From positions 6,996,545-7,060,544 of the forward strand of contig NC_079428.1 in NCBI RefSeq assembly GCF_026213295.1: a stretch of 64,000 nucleotides of DNA. The letters are read 5' to 3'. The DNA comes from Gadus chalcogrammus. Lineage: Eukaryota; Chordata; Actinopteri; Gadiformes; Gadidae. A program made the translations under genes and the position numbers. The first letter of the stretch is position 1. Every line of letters starts with the position of its first letter. This document shows positions 1-11,775 of this stretch, one piece after another. The notes under the pieces are model-generated. The model was not told the DNA's origin. It ran no database searches and saw only the letters and a program-made list of their open reading frames with translations.

Positions 1-2840
1 CACTCATAAAAGTTGACATCACTCTTTGTGTATTGATAGGTTTCGACATACAAGTGCACGGTTTGTTTGGCAGTGCAGCCCTGTGGTAAGGGTGGGAAAG
101 CGAAAGCAAGGAGGCAGTTCCCGATATCTGGATCTACTGTTCTTTGAATTTCTTCTGCAACAATGTGATGGCCAGGGCAGAGGCCAGTAAAGGTCAGTCC
201 ATAGGTTTGGTCAACCTAGGTTTGATCTCATTACACCTTAGGGTTGGGGGACCACAAAATAGTATTTTCTGGAGGGGACGTCAATAATATCACCAAAGTA
301 TATTAAATGATCTGCTGTAACGGACGCACAGCCATTAATAGTAGCTTAAAATATATATTGAGGAACCCCTTTTAGGCCCTCCCTATACATATTGACCTCT
401 TTTACAGAGCCACACCTCCACAGGGGTGGCACCATTCATTATCTGAAAGTAGGAGCAGTGGTACAACATGCTAATCATGTATGCAATGGTTCAGACCACT
501 GAGCAAAGAACATAAGGGGGACACTAACTAACTAACCGTGTGTGAATTATTTCAAAAGTGGAGGCGTTTTCTATCAAATATATATTTTAAATTACATAAT
601 TGCTTTCGATAATTCTACTTGGGGGGACAAATTCATGTTTTTCAGAAGTCTTAGGGGCCTCGTCCCCCCGGGATCTGCGCCCGTGGATATGGTGGGACTT
701 CAGCGGGAGAGTGTTAGCACTGACGGGCTCCATGGGCGGAAGTCCAGCCTGCAGTGAAGGTGATTGATTGACAACTAAAGGAGGGTCCTTGGTTTTGTGG
801 GTGCATTATTGACTATTCATCTATCGGGCTGAGTTCGCGGACAAAGCTCTTGGTTTATGGTCAATATATGTCCCCTCTCAAGTTTGTGGTCACGAGTCGG
901 TGGTCGTGATGGACAGAATGAGAATTACAGGCAACAAATCCGAGCTTTGCATCAACCGTTCTCCCTGGATCAGGAGGAGCCAGATAAAGTAGTCTGATGC
1001 CCACACTACTCTGATGACTACTCTGCTTTGATGCTCCGACCTGGTGGTGTTTACGTATGGGAGGAGGCCCTTTTAAAATATGTTATCCCGCAGAAAAACA
1101 AACATTAAGGGGCAGATGATGTATTTGGGCTTTGATGATGCATCATGAATGCGATTAATATTAATTATCTATCAGATAAAGAATAATTACATGAAATATC
1201 AATTATATCAAAACATCAAAATACATTTTGAAAAAACATCAACATTTATTTCTTATCGCTTTTCTTATTTAAACATACAACGTTCCATTTGGAAAATCGA
1301 TTCATATCGAGAGCAGTTGCAATTGGTTTCCCCAGTTAAAAAGATAAAAGGCATTCTAGATACCCTCATTTTTTGTGTTCTTTTAATCAAATATAAAATA
1401 ACAAATATGTGTTGCAGGTTACAACAGAGATATGTGATCTTAAAACAGGATATATCGTTCCGCAATTCATTGGACGACAGGACGACAAATCATAAAACAA
1501 AACTCAAATGGATTAAGTATGCAGACAAGGACGTTAAAAAAGCACCCAGGACTCTAACACGCAGAATTGGACAGCCATTGCCTTGTGACCTATGATGCTC
1601 AGTCGAAAGGCATTCATCCTCCACACATTGGATGTTCACGGCTCGCTGGTCCCCCAGACTGTGGAGAAGGAGTGATCGATATGTCCCCCCTCTTTTCATG
1701 CCTCACTTCACAACTGTCTGCTCCTGCAGCCTAGGGATAACTTGACATGCCTGGATGACGCAACAAACAAAGTTGAAGCGGCAGAGATGAGTTTGAAAAG
1801 ATAAATTATTTAGTTTTCATTTCTTTTTTTTCTTCTCTTTTTGCCTTTTTTCCACCGATCGTAAAACTCCACTTGGTAGAGGGTGAATTATTTTAGGTTT
1901 TAATCAATACCTCAGAACTTTTAATTTTTCATTTTTTACAAACCCCTTCCTCTCTCTATGTGTATTCCCTCTCAGATGTATTCACATGTAATGCCATGAA
2001 TAAATAATACCTTCTCTCTGAGTTCCTCAGGCTCATCCCTCCGACACTCTGTCCCCATAACCCCGGTGAAAAGATGTCATCTTAGATTTGTGCCACCTGG
2101 CCGGGGGGACGCGGTGGGAGAACTTTCCACTGTGGGCCCTCCAGCCAAGGTCTTGATTCCTTCTGACATCAAGCAGGGACTAACCCGACTGCTACAGTCA
2201 TTCGTTATGCATGATGTGATGAGATGATTTCTGGGGATTACGACGAAACCAATAATACTTACAGTCTTTGGCCTGGCCATTAACCAGGAAACATTTTTAT
2301 TTCACAGTTCTATACTTGAAGATCATTGCAATGGTCGATTCTAGACATAGGAAGCGTTTGCCACACCAGATATTGTGGGGTTGCCTACGGCTCAGGTGGA
2401 ATGAGAGAACTGGAGAAATCTGCATTAAATGCCATACTCAGAGTTGTTTTACTTGATGTTTGGCCAGAACCTTTTTCCGTGAGAATGCGCCCATATTTGG
2501 AGATCAAATCCTATCAAACAAAGAAAAGAAGAGGAAGAAACATTCATTCCTGTACTACATGATGTGTTTTATAGACCCCCGAATGTCATGTGGAAGCACA
2601 TTGGAGCAAAGAGTTTGACTGTGCCTCTGTTCTTCAATACATGATTTTATTTGACTCTGAGATTGCAGCTTCTCGTTAGAATGCAGCGAGTTCTTCACCA
2701 AAAAACGCAATGTTGCATACTTATTATCCAATTTGAATGGGCTTGATTGGAGGTTTTATTGTCCTTCATTTATGTTGTTTTAACAAAAAAGTTTATCATT
2801 GTTCCTCCAAATGCTTCAGCGTAAGCGCAACAGAGAGGTT
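1..2840. other. no feature recognised
   Basis: Moderately AT-rich unique-looking sequence within the presumed intron 3. Several open frames occur (for example around 1149-1595) but they have AT-driven composition, no domain and no splice structure I trust. Confidence 0.4.
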
Positions 2841-2841
2841 T

Positions 2842-2844
2842 GTT

Positions 2845-2875
<31 letters not shown>

Positions 2876-2905
2876 GGTGTGTGTGTGTGTGTGTGTGTGT
2901 GGTGT

Positions 2906-2948
<43 letters not shown>

Positions 2949-2995
2949 GTGGTGTGTGTGTGTGTGTGTGTCTCTGTGTGTGTGTGTGTGTGTGT

Positions 2996-3048
<53 letters not shown>

Positions 3049-3152
3049 TGTGTGTGTGTGTATGTGTGTGCATGCATGTATGCTGTTTGAAATTATGGTG
3101 AGCAAGGTGCTACGGAAAGAGCGGCCATTCCTTGGTATCTGCATAAGTGTGG

Positions 3153-3250
<98 letters not shown>
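2842..3250. repeat. interrupted (GT)n arrays
   Basis: GT dinucleotides at 2842-3068 with GGT and TCT interruptions, a short unique spacer, then GT at 3152-3247. Confidence 0.98.
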
Positions 3251-3254
3251 GGGA

Positions 3255-5170
3255 GGAGAGAGCTATAGGCTGCAGTTGATCATGCATTTCATAACCATTA
3301 GATGAGGTGCCCTCTCACTGGAGAGCTGTGCTTGTTTACGTCCTGGCGCTGTCCTGGACAGCTGTTAATAAATGAAGAGAAAGTAACGTCCTGGGAATGG
3401 GGGGGTGGAGGCCGGGGTTGGTACACCCCCCCCCCCTCTCTGCTGACTACCAGGTACATTTAGTTTCATTTCCCATGCATTTTTCTTTTACTTTCACGCT
3501 TTTATTTTTTACTTTATATGTTTCATTCAGCGATTCATCATGTGACAACTTCCTCTTGAATTTATTTCTGTCATAGTAATAGAGTTTTCTCTGATTAATC
3601 TTTCAACCAATTTCGTATTTTTTTCCCTCTTCTTCCTCCACAGCCCCCTCAACCCCACCACCACCACCCCAGCCCCACCCCCTACTTATTTAATTTGAGA
3701 AACGATCTGTAAGAAATGCTCAAGATAATAAATGTTTCCTCCGTCGGGACACGCTTTGCCTCAGCCCACATCCATCTTGAGGGAAAACAGTAACCCCTCC
3801 TGTACCGGCTGATTTGGTTACGCGTGTGTGTGCATACGGGCAATCAAATAACAGCAGAGTAATGCTGACCTTGTCTGGGGATTCAACGGATACATAGTTC
3901 ATGTTACACATTCAGACAATTACGGGGCGTGGTGTCTCCGTGCACCTCCATACAAATTCATTTTATAACCCCTCCACCACCACCACCACCACCACCACCA
4001 TCACCACCACCAGCTCCTTTCTCGAATACGACCCTTTCAGGAAATATGAATACCACAATAAAATGCATAGGTGATGACGAACAATTGGCATTTCCTTCAG
4101 TGTGCATGATGGACATTAAACAACGTGGTATGAACACGAGCCAGGAATACATCCAGCGCTTGCATCGGGATGCTAATGGGATGTGCTTCTAATTACAGAA
4201 GGGAATGCAGAGGCAGAAGAGGGTGCACGGTGAGGGAAACAGGAAGAGCTACTCGCTTCCCGTTCTGTTCCCACTCAAACAATACACTTAGGCTTGCGTA
4301 ACCGTAATCCTTATTGTGTACAATTAATGAGTTTCTCTCATATTGAGAAACATGCAAAATGCAGATTTCTGGTTTTAGAGGCTGCAATAATGAAGTAGGC
4401 TAAGGGATATGAAACCCTAATTATGCTGCATTATTGCCATGCGGCTCTAGCAGCCGTAGACTTGGTGAGCGAGCGTCTAAAGAAAAGGGAGTCTCGTTGT
4501 TATTCTATGCTAAGTGTAATCAAAGGCAAAGGCAAGTGAAGATATTTGTCCAATATGAGTGAAAACAAATTGCCTGGTTGTTTTTATTTTAGGATATGAG
4601 CTGACGTCGATTATGGTCGATGTTGGTTATCCCCGATTAATAAACAGCTAGTAAAACAACACTGCACATTTCTGATGCTATGCAATTTGCCAGGCTAAAT
4701 TTGCATTGCAAACACGCGCTATGGTTTGTGTTAATACATTTTCAAGAAGTTGAGGAATGGGAACGGGACAGGGGAGGGCATTGAGCTCCAAGGTGAATAT
4801 TGGTCATGAAAACTGTTGATTCTTGCAAAACAACAAATCAACACATTGGGCTTGCAACTATTTTACTTCTTCTGCACAGTCCTTGAAAATCAATGCTGAT
4901 CAAATAATAAAGAGGCACCTACCGTATGTCGAAAGATGTCTTACCACTTAACCCACTTACGTATGTGCACAAATATGCACATGCACACACATACATCCAT
5001 GCAAACACAGATGCAAATGCCTGACAGCAGTTGTCGGAAAACCCTTTGAGTTGTTTATTTTAATCTGCTTCAGTTTTACAGCGAGCAGAGCCTATTCGAA
5101 GCAGCACAATTATCTCCCAACAGTGTTTTCCCTTCCCTTAACACGGTATACTGCACGCACGCATGCACAC
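3255..5170. other. mostly unique sequence with a CCA-type array
   Basis: C-rich stretch at 3421-3437 and a (CCA/CAC)n trinucleotide array at 3972-4013. Otherwise nothing recognised. Confidence 0.5.
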
Positions 5171-5180
5171 ACCACACATA

Positions 5181-5277
5181 CACCACCCACAGACACACAC
5201 ACACACACCACACACCAAACACATACACACACACACACACACACACACTGACAGACACATCAGCCACACTCACACAC
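5181..5277. repeat. interrupted (CA)n array
   Basis: CA dinucleotides with ACCACA and GACAGA interruptions. Confidence 0.95.
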
Positions 5278-5980
5278 ATCAGACATGGCGCATCCAAAGA
5301 CCACCGCACGCATTGTGTCGGGCTGCTGGCTGTGTCATAATGAAGCAGACGAGGCGAGCATAGAAGCTCTGCCAGAGCGGGGCCCGCGTGCGGCTGCTCC
5401 GTGGACAATGGGGGCCTTTTCAAAGCCCCAGTCAGATTCATGCACAGGTAAAAGCCTCTTCAGATCTAGTCACAATCACGGGGGGAGGGCGAGGGCCACC
5501 TCCATCCCCATTTCCACACTTTCAACCTCAATGTCATCTGCTGATAAATGATATCCCCGGAGGGCTGGAGGGATTTGTTAATGCCGCGTTTCTGCCTTTT
5601 TTTTGTGTTGCCAACAATGTGTTTTTGATGAATAGACTGGCAAAAAAAATTGCATAAAATGCATGTCCTTTTATTCATTGGCATGCCTCTGTGAGTCCCT
5701 AGTGTATAATAATATGAATATTGATAAATAAATTCAATACCTTACCCTTACAAAAGCTACTCCAAACGGATTGGTGTGTGAAACAGGTGTCGTCAAGCTT
5801 AATAATGAACCTGTGTTTGTTGTCAGGGGTTTGCATCTCAAAGCACTACTCGTTAAGTCAATGGGGTTTTATGGATCAAATCGAACAAACTAATGGACCA
5901 AGGACCGTTAAGACTACGTCCATCTATTTGATACAGGCTCAGAGCATTATCATGCTGTTGCCCTGGTGACACCAAACCTC

Positions 5981-5986
5981 TGAAGA

Positions 5987-6058
<72 letters not shown>

Positions 6059-6063
6059 GGAGA
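5981..6063. repeat. (GA)n array
   Basis: Purine dinucleotide tract with AGGGAG ends. Confidence 0.97.
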
Positions 6064-6298
6064 GGGGGGGAGGAGAGAGGGTGGGGTTGGTAATGGTCCA
6101 CTCTGGTGGTCCGGGGAATTTTGGATGGCTGCCAGAACACGACACCTACATTTCTTTTACGTTTATTCATTTGTTTATTTTATTTTGCAACTTGTTGCCC
6201 GGCGACATGTTGGAAGGCTGAGATAATTGGACACTACCTTTTAATTGTTTTCCGTTATTCAAGTTGCCTTCCAAGAATTCTCTCAGCTTGCTAGTCCT

Positions 6299-6370
6299 CC
6301 CTCTCTCTCTCTCTCTCTCGCTCTCTCTTCTCTCTCTCCCCTCTCGCTCGCTCTCTCTCTCTCTCTCTCC

Positions 6371-6415
<45 letters not shown>

Positions 6416-6595
6416 AAAGCCTGGAGCCGCAGCACATGATTGCAGGGGCAGTCCCTCCAGCTGGGGGTGAGGTAAGCGGGAGCCACAGAGCCTGAGGGTC
6501 TACGGCTCACTTGAAAGCACACCCAGTTTTCGGTTTTCTCTTTCTATTCTCTCTCTCTCTTTCTATTCTCTCGCCTCTTTCTATATCTCTCTCTC

Positions 6596-6655
<60 letters not shown>

Positions 6656-6656
6656 C
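6299..6656. repeat. two (CT)n arrays with unique spacer
   Basis: Imperfect CT at 6299-6411 and 6539-6656. Together with the GA array 240 bp upstream they form a purine tract facing pyrimidine tracts. Confidence 0.96.
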
Positions 6657-6764
6657 CTAACCTCTTGGTCGCAGCTGCCGCATTCAAAAGGGCAGAAAGC
6701 CTTTCCGGAAGACAGGGGACCCATACGGGATCAAAGCTCCTCAAAAGCGCTTGCTAATTAATAG

Positions 6765-6968
6765 TGGTCCCCCCCCCCCCCCCTCCCCAGACCTCACCCG
6801 CTCCCCTCCATCAACGGCTCCCCTTAATGGGATGTGTGCCCACAACTACTGCTACTGTCTACCGTCGTCTCATTGGGCTGCGTTGAAGCCCTGCTGGAGA
6901 ACTACTGACAACAAGAGGAGATGAGGGGGGCTGGGTGCTAAGAGGGGGAGGGGGGGGGGGGGGGGGGG
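6765..6968. repeat. C-run and G19 homopolymer
   Basis: C-rich run near 6770-6788 and a 19-base G run at 6950-6968. Confidence 0.9.
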
Positions 6969-7517
6969 AATATCACAGCCAAAGGAAGTTACAAAATAGA
7001 GAGGGGAATAGAGAACAGCTAGAGAGAGCGGGAGATAGACAAAAGGGAAATGACAAGATGTGAGCGCTCCTTGTGTACAGAAAAAAAAAGGCAATGTTAT
7101 GTGTAGGTGGTTTGGTCCCAAAATGGATATTATGCGTAGGGGGTTGTGCAAAGCTTAACAAGTACCAATGTTGCTTGCTTTGGTTTTTTTTTTGCTTGTT
7201 TTCTTCGTCTTTCGGAAACAATCACACAAGGCGACAGCGACCTGCCCCAAAAGGTTTTTGCGGTGCAACAAACAAAACAGACAAGCAGGACACGGAAAAG
7301 GGTTTTATCAAAGAGTCTGCCGGACGGACCCTCGCGCTGCATGTGGACCCCATGCTGCGCTGTCCGCCCCCTCCATGGAACAGGTATTATGCGCTTCCAA
7401 TCTGCTCCTGATTCCGTCCAACAACCGCCAAGTAGGCTACGAGAAGAGTTCACCAATAATCTAGGGCCTCTTGCATAGACACATTAGCCAAATACTACAG
7501 CATAAAGGAAGAATACA

Positions 7518-7617
7518 NNNNNNNNNNNNNNNNNNNNNNNNNNNNNNNNNNNNNNNNNNNNNNNNNNNNNNNNNNNNNNNNNNNNNNNNNNNNNNNNNNN
7601 NNNNNNNNNNNNNNNNN
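7518..7617. other. assembly gap (100 N)
   Basis: Exactly 100 unknown bases, the conventional size for a gap of unknown length. The right edge abuts a LINE remnant. Confidence 0.99.
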
Positions 7618-7785
7618 CCTAAAGTCCCTTCATTGGGTGCCCGTGAGTTCTAGAACAGGTTTTTAAAGTTGGTGTTCAAATCACTCAATGGATTAGCGCC
7701 CGAATATTTCATACTAACGCTTGTATTGCAATTTAGCACGAAAGGCGCTATATAAATAAAGTTTGATCTGATTTGACTCCTGCTA
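7618..7785 (+). mobile_element. L2-type LINE remnant: RT C-terminus and 3' tail
   Basis: Two shifted frames read LHWVPVSSRTGF (from 7628) and FKSLNGLAPEYFILTL (from 7675). These correspond to the conserved LHWLPV...FK.LNGLAPEYL block at the C-terminus of fish L2-like reverse transcriptases. The tail GGCGCTATATAAATAAAGTT follows at about 7746. The remnant is frameshifted, truncated and dead. Its upstream part is lost in the gap. Confidence 0.8.
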
Positions 7786-7897
7786 CAAGACTCCTGCTAC
7801 AGTGGGGGTCGGATTCCGGGAACTTAAGAGGACATCAGCCGCTTTTGATCTGAGCCAAGGGTGAGACACCGGTCAGTTGATTAGGGGGGGCCGTTGG

Positions 7898-8324
7898 TAG
7901 GGCTGCACGATTATTGCCAAAATGATTATCACGATTATTTTGATCAATATTGATATCACGATTATTTACCACGATTATTCATTTGAAAAAAAAAATCATT
8001 CGAATTTCTAGCACCCCCTAGTGGTAGGAGCCATACACTGTGCTCTGCGGCAAATTGCCGCCAGGCCTCGCCCCTCCCCCCTTTTTCAGGCTTCGCAGGA
8101 TGGACTCACGCAGTCGCAGACAGGTGTACCGGGAGCGCTTGGTTTGCTTTGCAGCGGAGGTAGAGCGTATACGGCATGGGCGGGGCTCGTTTCTGTTTTG
8201 GTTTTAATTTTTTTGCGGATGCATTATTTAAAAAAAATATCGCGAAAATATCGCGAGAACACTACGTGTCACGGGAGGCCAATATCGTCATTGCGATAAA
8301 AATTCGATATATTGTGCAGCCTTA
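7898..8324. mobile_element. non-autonomous hAT element, 427 bp, TSD GCCGTTGG
   Basis: The termini are TAGGGCTGCACGATTAT on the left and the complement of TAAGGCTGCACAATATAT on the right. The element is flanked by a perfect 8-bp duplication GCCGTTGG (7890-7897 and 8325-8332), the hAT hallmark. The interior repeats CGATTATT-like motifs and has no transposase. Confidence 0.9.
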
Positions 8325-8769
8325 GCCGTTGGGGTAATGGGGGAACTGGCTTTGAACGAAATACCTTATATGGAAGAAACAGAAGATACGGCTTTTGGGC
8401 TTTGAGTTAATTTTAGCTGACAGGGATACAGAGGATGAAAAAAGCCATCGTCATATCGTTAAAGGGGTGATATCATGCCTTTTGCTTTAGACTGTTATAT
8501 GACGTATGCATATGCATACATGTTTTTTACGTCTGCTAAGCTAGCTATATACAGGCATGTAACCCTATTATAGTAGTACCCCCAAATGCAATTATTAACC
8601 CTAAAAAAACATGATATGGCGGGATCTTTAAGGGTTATAAGAGCATTGTAAGACCGACCACGGCAGGTGGTGTCAGAGCAGGACGTGGCGAATAGAGGAT
8701 TATTTAAAATCGGTGCGGGATTCGGCACTCTGTGTTGACCATGTTGTTTTACGGAATCTGAGCCAAATC

Positions 8770-8821
8770 TTAGATTCCGTCTTAGAGTACCATATTAAGC
8801 GCTATATAAAATATAAATTTC

Positions 8822-8860
<39 letters not shown>
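8770..8860 (+). mobile_element. LINE-type 3' tail with (ATT)n
   Basis: AAGCGCTATATAAAATATAA followed by about 11 ATT units (8825-8858). This is a typical decayed LINE or SINE 3' end, and no body is recognisable. Confidence 0.6.
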
Positions 8861-9290
8861 ATCTTCACAGTGTTTGAGAATGTATTTTTGACATTGAACA
8901 GCTTCTTACAACTCAACAACCCTTTTGAAATATCCAAGCCATTCTTGTGCATTGTGTTAAATAGCTCATAGCCACAAAGCTACACAATATTGTCATTGGG
9001 CTTCAGGCTACTAATTCAGTACCCAGACAGTGACTTGCACTTTAATGAAGTCTACCTCTCTCTTGTGTTAGACGTTAGAAAGCCTACACGGTTCTCCGTC
9101 CCCCGTCTGTTTAGTGCCCAGCTCCGCCACCGCAGGGCACCGTCGGCTACCTGTTCCATCAGAGCAACCACCTCTCTCTCTGAACTCAATTTCACGAGGA
9201 ACAATAGCAGGGCAGGCAGTCCTAGGTTCCCCTTGCCTCTCGCCCATCTCAGAGGGATTTTCTCAGCCCCATTTCACTCTCAATACAAAG

Positions 9291-9292
<2 letters not shown>

Positions 9293-9327
<35 letters not shown>

Positions 9328-9351
9328 TCTCTCTCTCTCTCTCTCTCTCTC
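9293..9351. repeat. (CT)n array
   Basis: CT dinucleotides interrupted once by CACA. Confidence 0.97.
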
Positions 9352-9726
9352 TGGGGAGCTTTCCCGCTGTGAAAATGGGTCACCTTTCTTATGTTCGAAA
9401 AATGCCTGTGCCGAGAATCACCTCTAAAGCTACCTTTGTGTGTGTGTATGTGTGCGTGTATATATTTGTGTGAGAGAGTGCATGCATGTGTGTTGGTGGA
9501 TGTTTGCGAGTATGTGCACGTGCGTGCATTTCTGAAATCCACACACACCCTTTCTCAGCGTACCTTTAGTCATCATCGTTTAGGGCTGCAGGAAGAAGGA
9601 CATTTGTTGGCTAGGTGTGGGCCAGGTCAGGTCAGGTGGCGGGCAGAGAGGCGTCAGAGCACAATGCACGCCAGCAGCCAAGCTTCAAAAGTCACCACGT
9701 CCTCAAAAGTGAGTGTTACACAAGTG

Positions 9727-9829
9727 TGTGTTTGTTTATATGTTTATCTGTGTGTGTGTGTGTTGTCGTGTGTGTACGTGTGTGTGTGTGTGTGTGTGTT
9801 TGGGGGAGGGAGTGTGTGTGTGTGTGTGC
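9727..9829. repeat. interrupted (GT)n array
   Basis: GT array ending directly at the 8-bp duplication of the next hAT element. Confidence 0.95.
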
Positions 9830-10426
9830 GTGTACACTAAGGCTGGGGGTAAACGATTATTTATTAAACGATTAATCGGGCGATTATTTTATCGATTAGT
9901 CGACTAATCTAATGACTAATTGGACGATTATCTATTTTTCTGTTGCTCGATTAATAAAAACCATAATGTATCTCAAATAAATACCAAAAAAATCGTAATA
10001 ATATACTTTATTTAATACGGAACCCGTAAAGGGACATGAAAAAAATGTGTGCGTATACTCTCTTGCGCTCCGCCTCCAACTACGAGATGGTTAGTTACAT
10101 CTTTCCTGCTGTCGGCTCCCAGACCGAGGAGCACAGGTGATACGTTCCCTCCAGGGCCGATGCTCTCTCGGGGGCATGACCCTTCACTTTGACCGACAGT
10201 GAGTCTGCTTATAGGTCGGAATATGATGGAATGAAGTGGCCACCGATTCTTGACAGGCTGGGTACTTTATTCTTACACACAACCGGACTCGTTCATGACT
10301 TCACTAGACTGACACGCACGCTATCGCTCGCTCTCCTCGCTCGTCCACCTACTTGCTGACGACACACACACACACACACACGCACACACTGCCAGTGATA
10401 TGCGCACGATATTTCCCCGTGCTCAT

Positions 10427-10504
10427 GAGATACTTTCTCGTGCGCACGAGATACATTCTCATGCGCACGAGATACTTTCTCATGCGCACGAGATACTTTC
10501 TCGT
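10427..10504. repeat. 21-bp minisatellite built on a palindrome
   Basis: About 3.7 copies of GAGATACTTTCTCGTGCGCAC. The junction TCTCGTGCGCACGAGA is a perfect 16-bp palindrome (some copies have CTCATGCGCACGAG). It lies inside the hAT element. Confidence 0.92.
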
Positions 10505-10668
10505 TTGAGATGCTCCAACATTGCTGTCGTGCTCTTGTGATATGCCAACTCCATTTGGCAAAGAGTGCAAATCACAATACCTTTCCGTTTAGGACTTAAC
10601 TTGAAGTATTCCCATACCTTTGATGATTTCATGCGCGGACATTTTCCTTTATTGTGACTTTCGTCCAT
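10480..10668 (-). pseudogene. BED-type zinc finger of a hAT transposase, truncated
   Basis: 62 codons beginning [20 protein letters not shown]. The pattern SKVWEYFKL..., [20 protein letters not shown] then LKRE is the classic BED/ZBED finger layout. The Cys pair and first His are present. The second His of the H-x(3-5)-H pair is missing (HLKRES), so zinc binding is probably lost. The frame stops at 10480 with no catalytic core after it. Confidence 0.8.
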
Positions 10669-10954
10669 TTCTCCGTCGAAAATCGTCTACGGAGAAATTT
10701 GACGTTGACGAATTGACATCGACGCGTCGCTACAGCTCTAGTGTACACAGGAGAAAGTAAAAACTGGCGGAGGCGAGGATAGTACCACTTAGGTGTTTCT
10801 CTCGCTTAAACTTTGCCCAAGCAGCCTCTACGTTGAAAATGTCTTTTCTGTCATGATACAAAAAGGAAGTATTTTTTATCCACACGTTCTCCCAGACTGC
10901 AGGTACAGAGCACAGATTACATCAGCACCCCTTTGTGTGTGTTTTTTTGCGTGT

Positions 10955-11144
<190 letters not shown>

Positions 11145-11314
11145 CAAAGTAACATGAAGCAGCACAGTTGGTGTCTGGGCCTGGGATGCACTCGTCGATT
11201 CAATGCAACCTTCATCACGTGATCACAGCGCGACTCCTTAACTGTCAGGTCGGGGGGGGTCCTAGTTTGTGTCTGACTCCCATCGGAATCCAAGGCGGTG
11301 AAACACCTGGCCAC

Positions 11315-11455
11315 AGGTGAGCGGGTGAGCAACATGATCGGATTGCGATCCCCGGCTCCTCCTAGCTGAGTATAGTATTGTATGTAATACTGTTAGGCAG
11401 TAGTGTAAAGCGCTTAGGGTGGCCATTGGCAATGCTGTATAAATGCAAGTATTTG
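11315..11455 (+). mobile_element. tRNA-derived SINE with LINE-like tail
   Basis: The segment GATCCCCGGCTCCTCCTAGC equals the head of the SINE copy at 16957-17172 (B-box region). The tail differs and contains AAAGCGCTTAGGGTGGCCAT and GCTGTATAAATGCAAG, which resembles L2-type LINE ends. Confidence 0.6.
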
Positions 11456-11671
11456 TGCGGGAAACTGTAATCCTACAACATAGATGCGGCCACAGAGTTG
11501 GCCTTCAAGTGTCGAGTTCTTACGTCAGACCTGTGTTCCTATCGGACTCATCGGATCACAAACGTGAACGACGAGTGTAACCCAGGCCTTTGTGACTTCC
11601 ACAATAACAGTTTGAGGACGGAGAATTGTAAACGAGAACACACACACACACACGCAGGATGAGAGGCGTAC

Positions 11672-11775
11672 CGAGGTGTAGAGGTAGCCCTCGCTGTTCA
11701 TGGCCATGTAGAGTCCTGTCTTGGTGCTCTGGATGGCCACGATGCGCAGGCCCACAGGAATCAAGTTGAACTGCA
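11672..11775 (-). CDS. fgf11: fgf11-like coding exon 3 (middle of beta-trefoil core)
   Basis: This exon is 104 bp, the size I recall for FHF exon 3. A pyrimidine-rich tract and CAG acceptor precede it and a GTACGC donor follows (11671 downward). It encodes (L)[18 protein letters not shown] and [25 protein letters not shown] and AMN(S/G/A)EGYLY are hallmark FHF segments. The reading frame ends exactly on a codon boundary, as in relatives where the next exon begins at the residue before FTPECKFKE. The preceding F-L-Q-F corresponds to human FGF11 F-T-H-F. The next two exons (core end, KPLEV region and C-terminal tail) were looked for on the minus strand of 1-11671 and not found. They are probably to the left of this window, or less likely in the assembly gap at 7518-7617. 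Confidence 0.95.

Larger units (their letters stand above)
9838..10740 (-). mobile_element. deleted hAT (ZBED-type) element, 903 bp, TSD GTGTACAC
   Basis: Perfect 8-bp duplication GTGTACAC at 9830-9837 and 10741-10748. The termini are TAAGGCTGGGGGTAAACGA and, on the other strand, TAGAGCTGTAGCGACGCG. The minus strand carries the start of a transposase with a BED-type finger (10480-10668). The catalytic domain is absent, so this is an internal-deletion derivative. It also contains a CA array (10361-10387) and a 21-bp minisatellite. Confidence 0.92.

Noticed and set aside
1149..1595. 148-codon plus-strand frame
   Set aside because: AT-driven composition, no recognisable domain, no promoter or splice support, and it lies inside the presumed fgf11 intron.
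2737..3287. Long open frames of alternating Cys-Val or Thr-His residues here and at dozens of other places
   Set aside because: They are translations of GT/CA microsatellites. Arrays of period two stay open in all frames and carry no coding signal.
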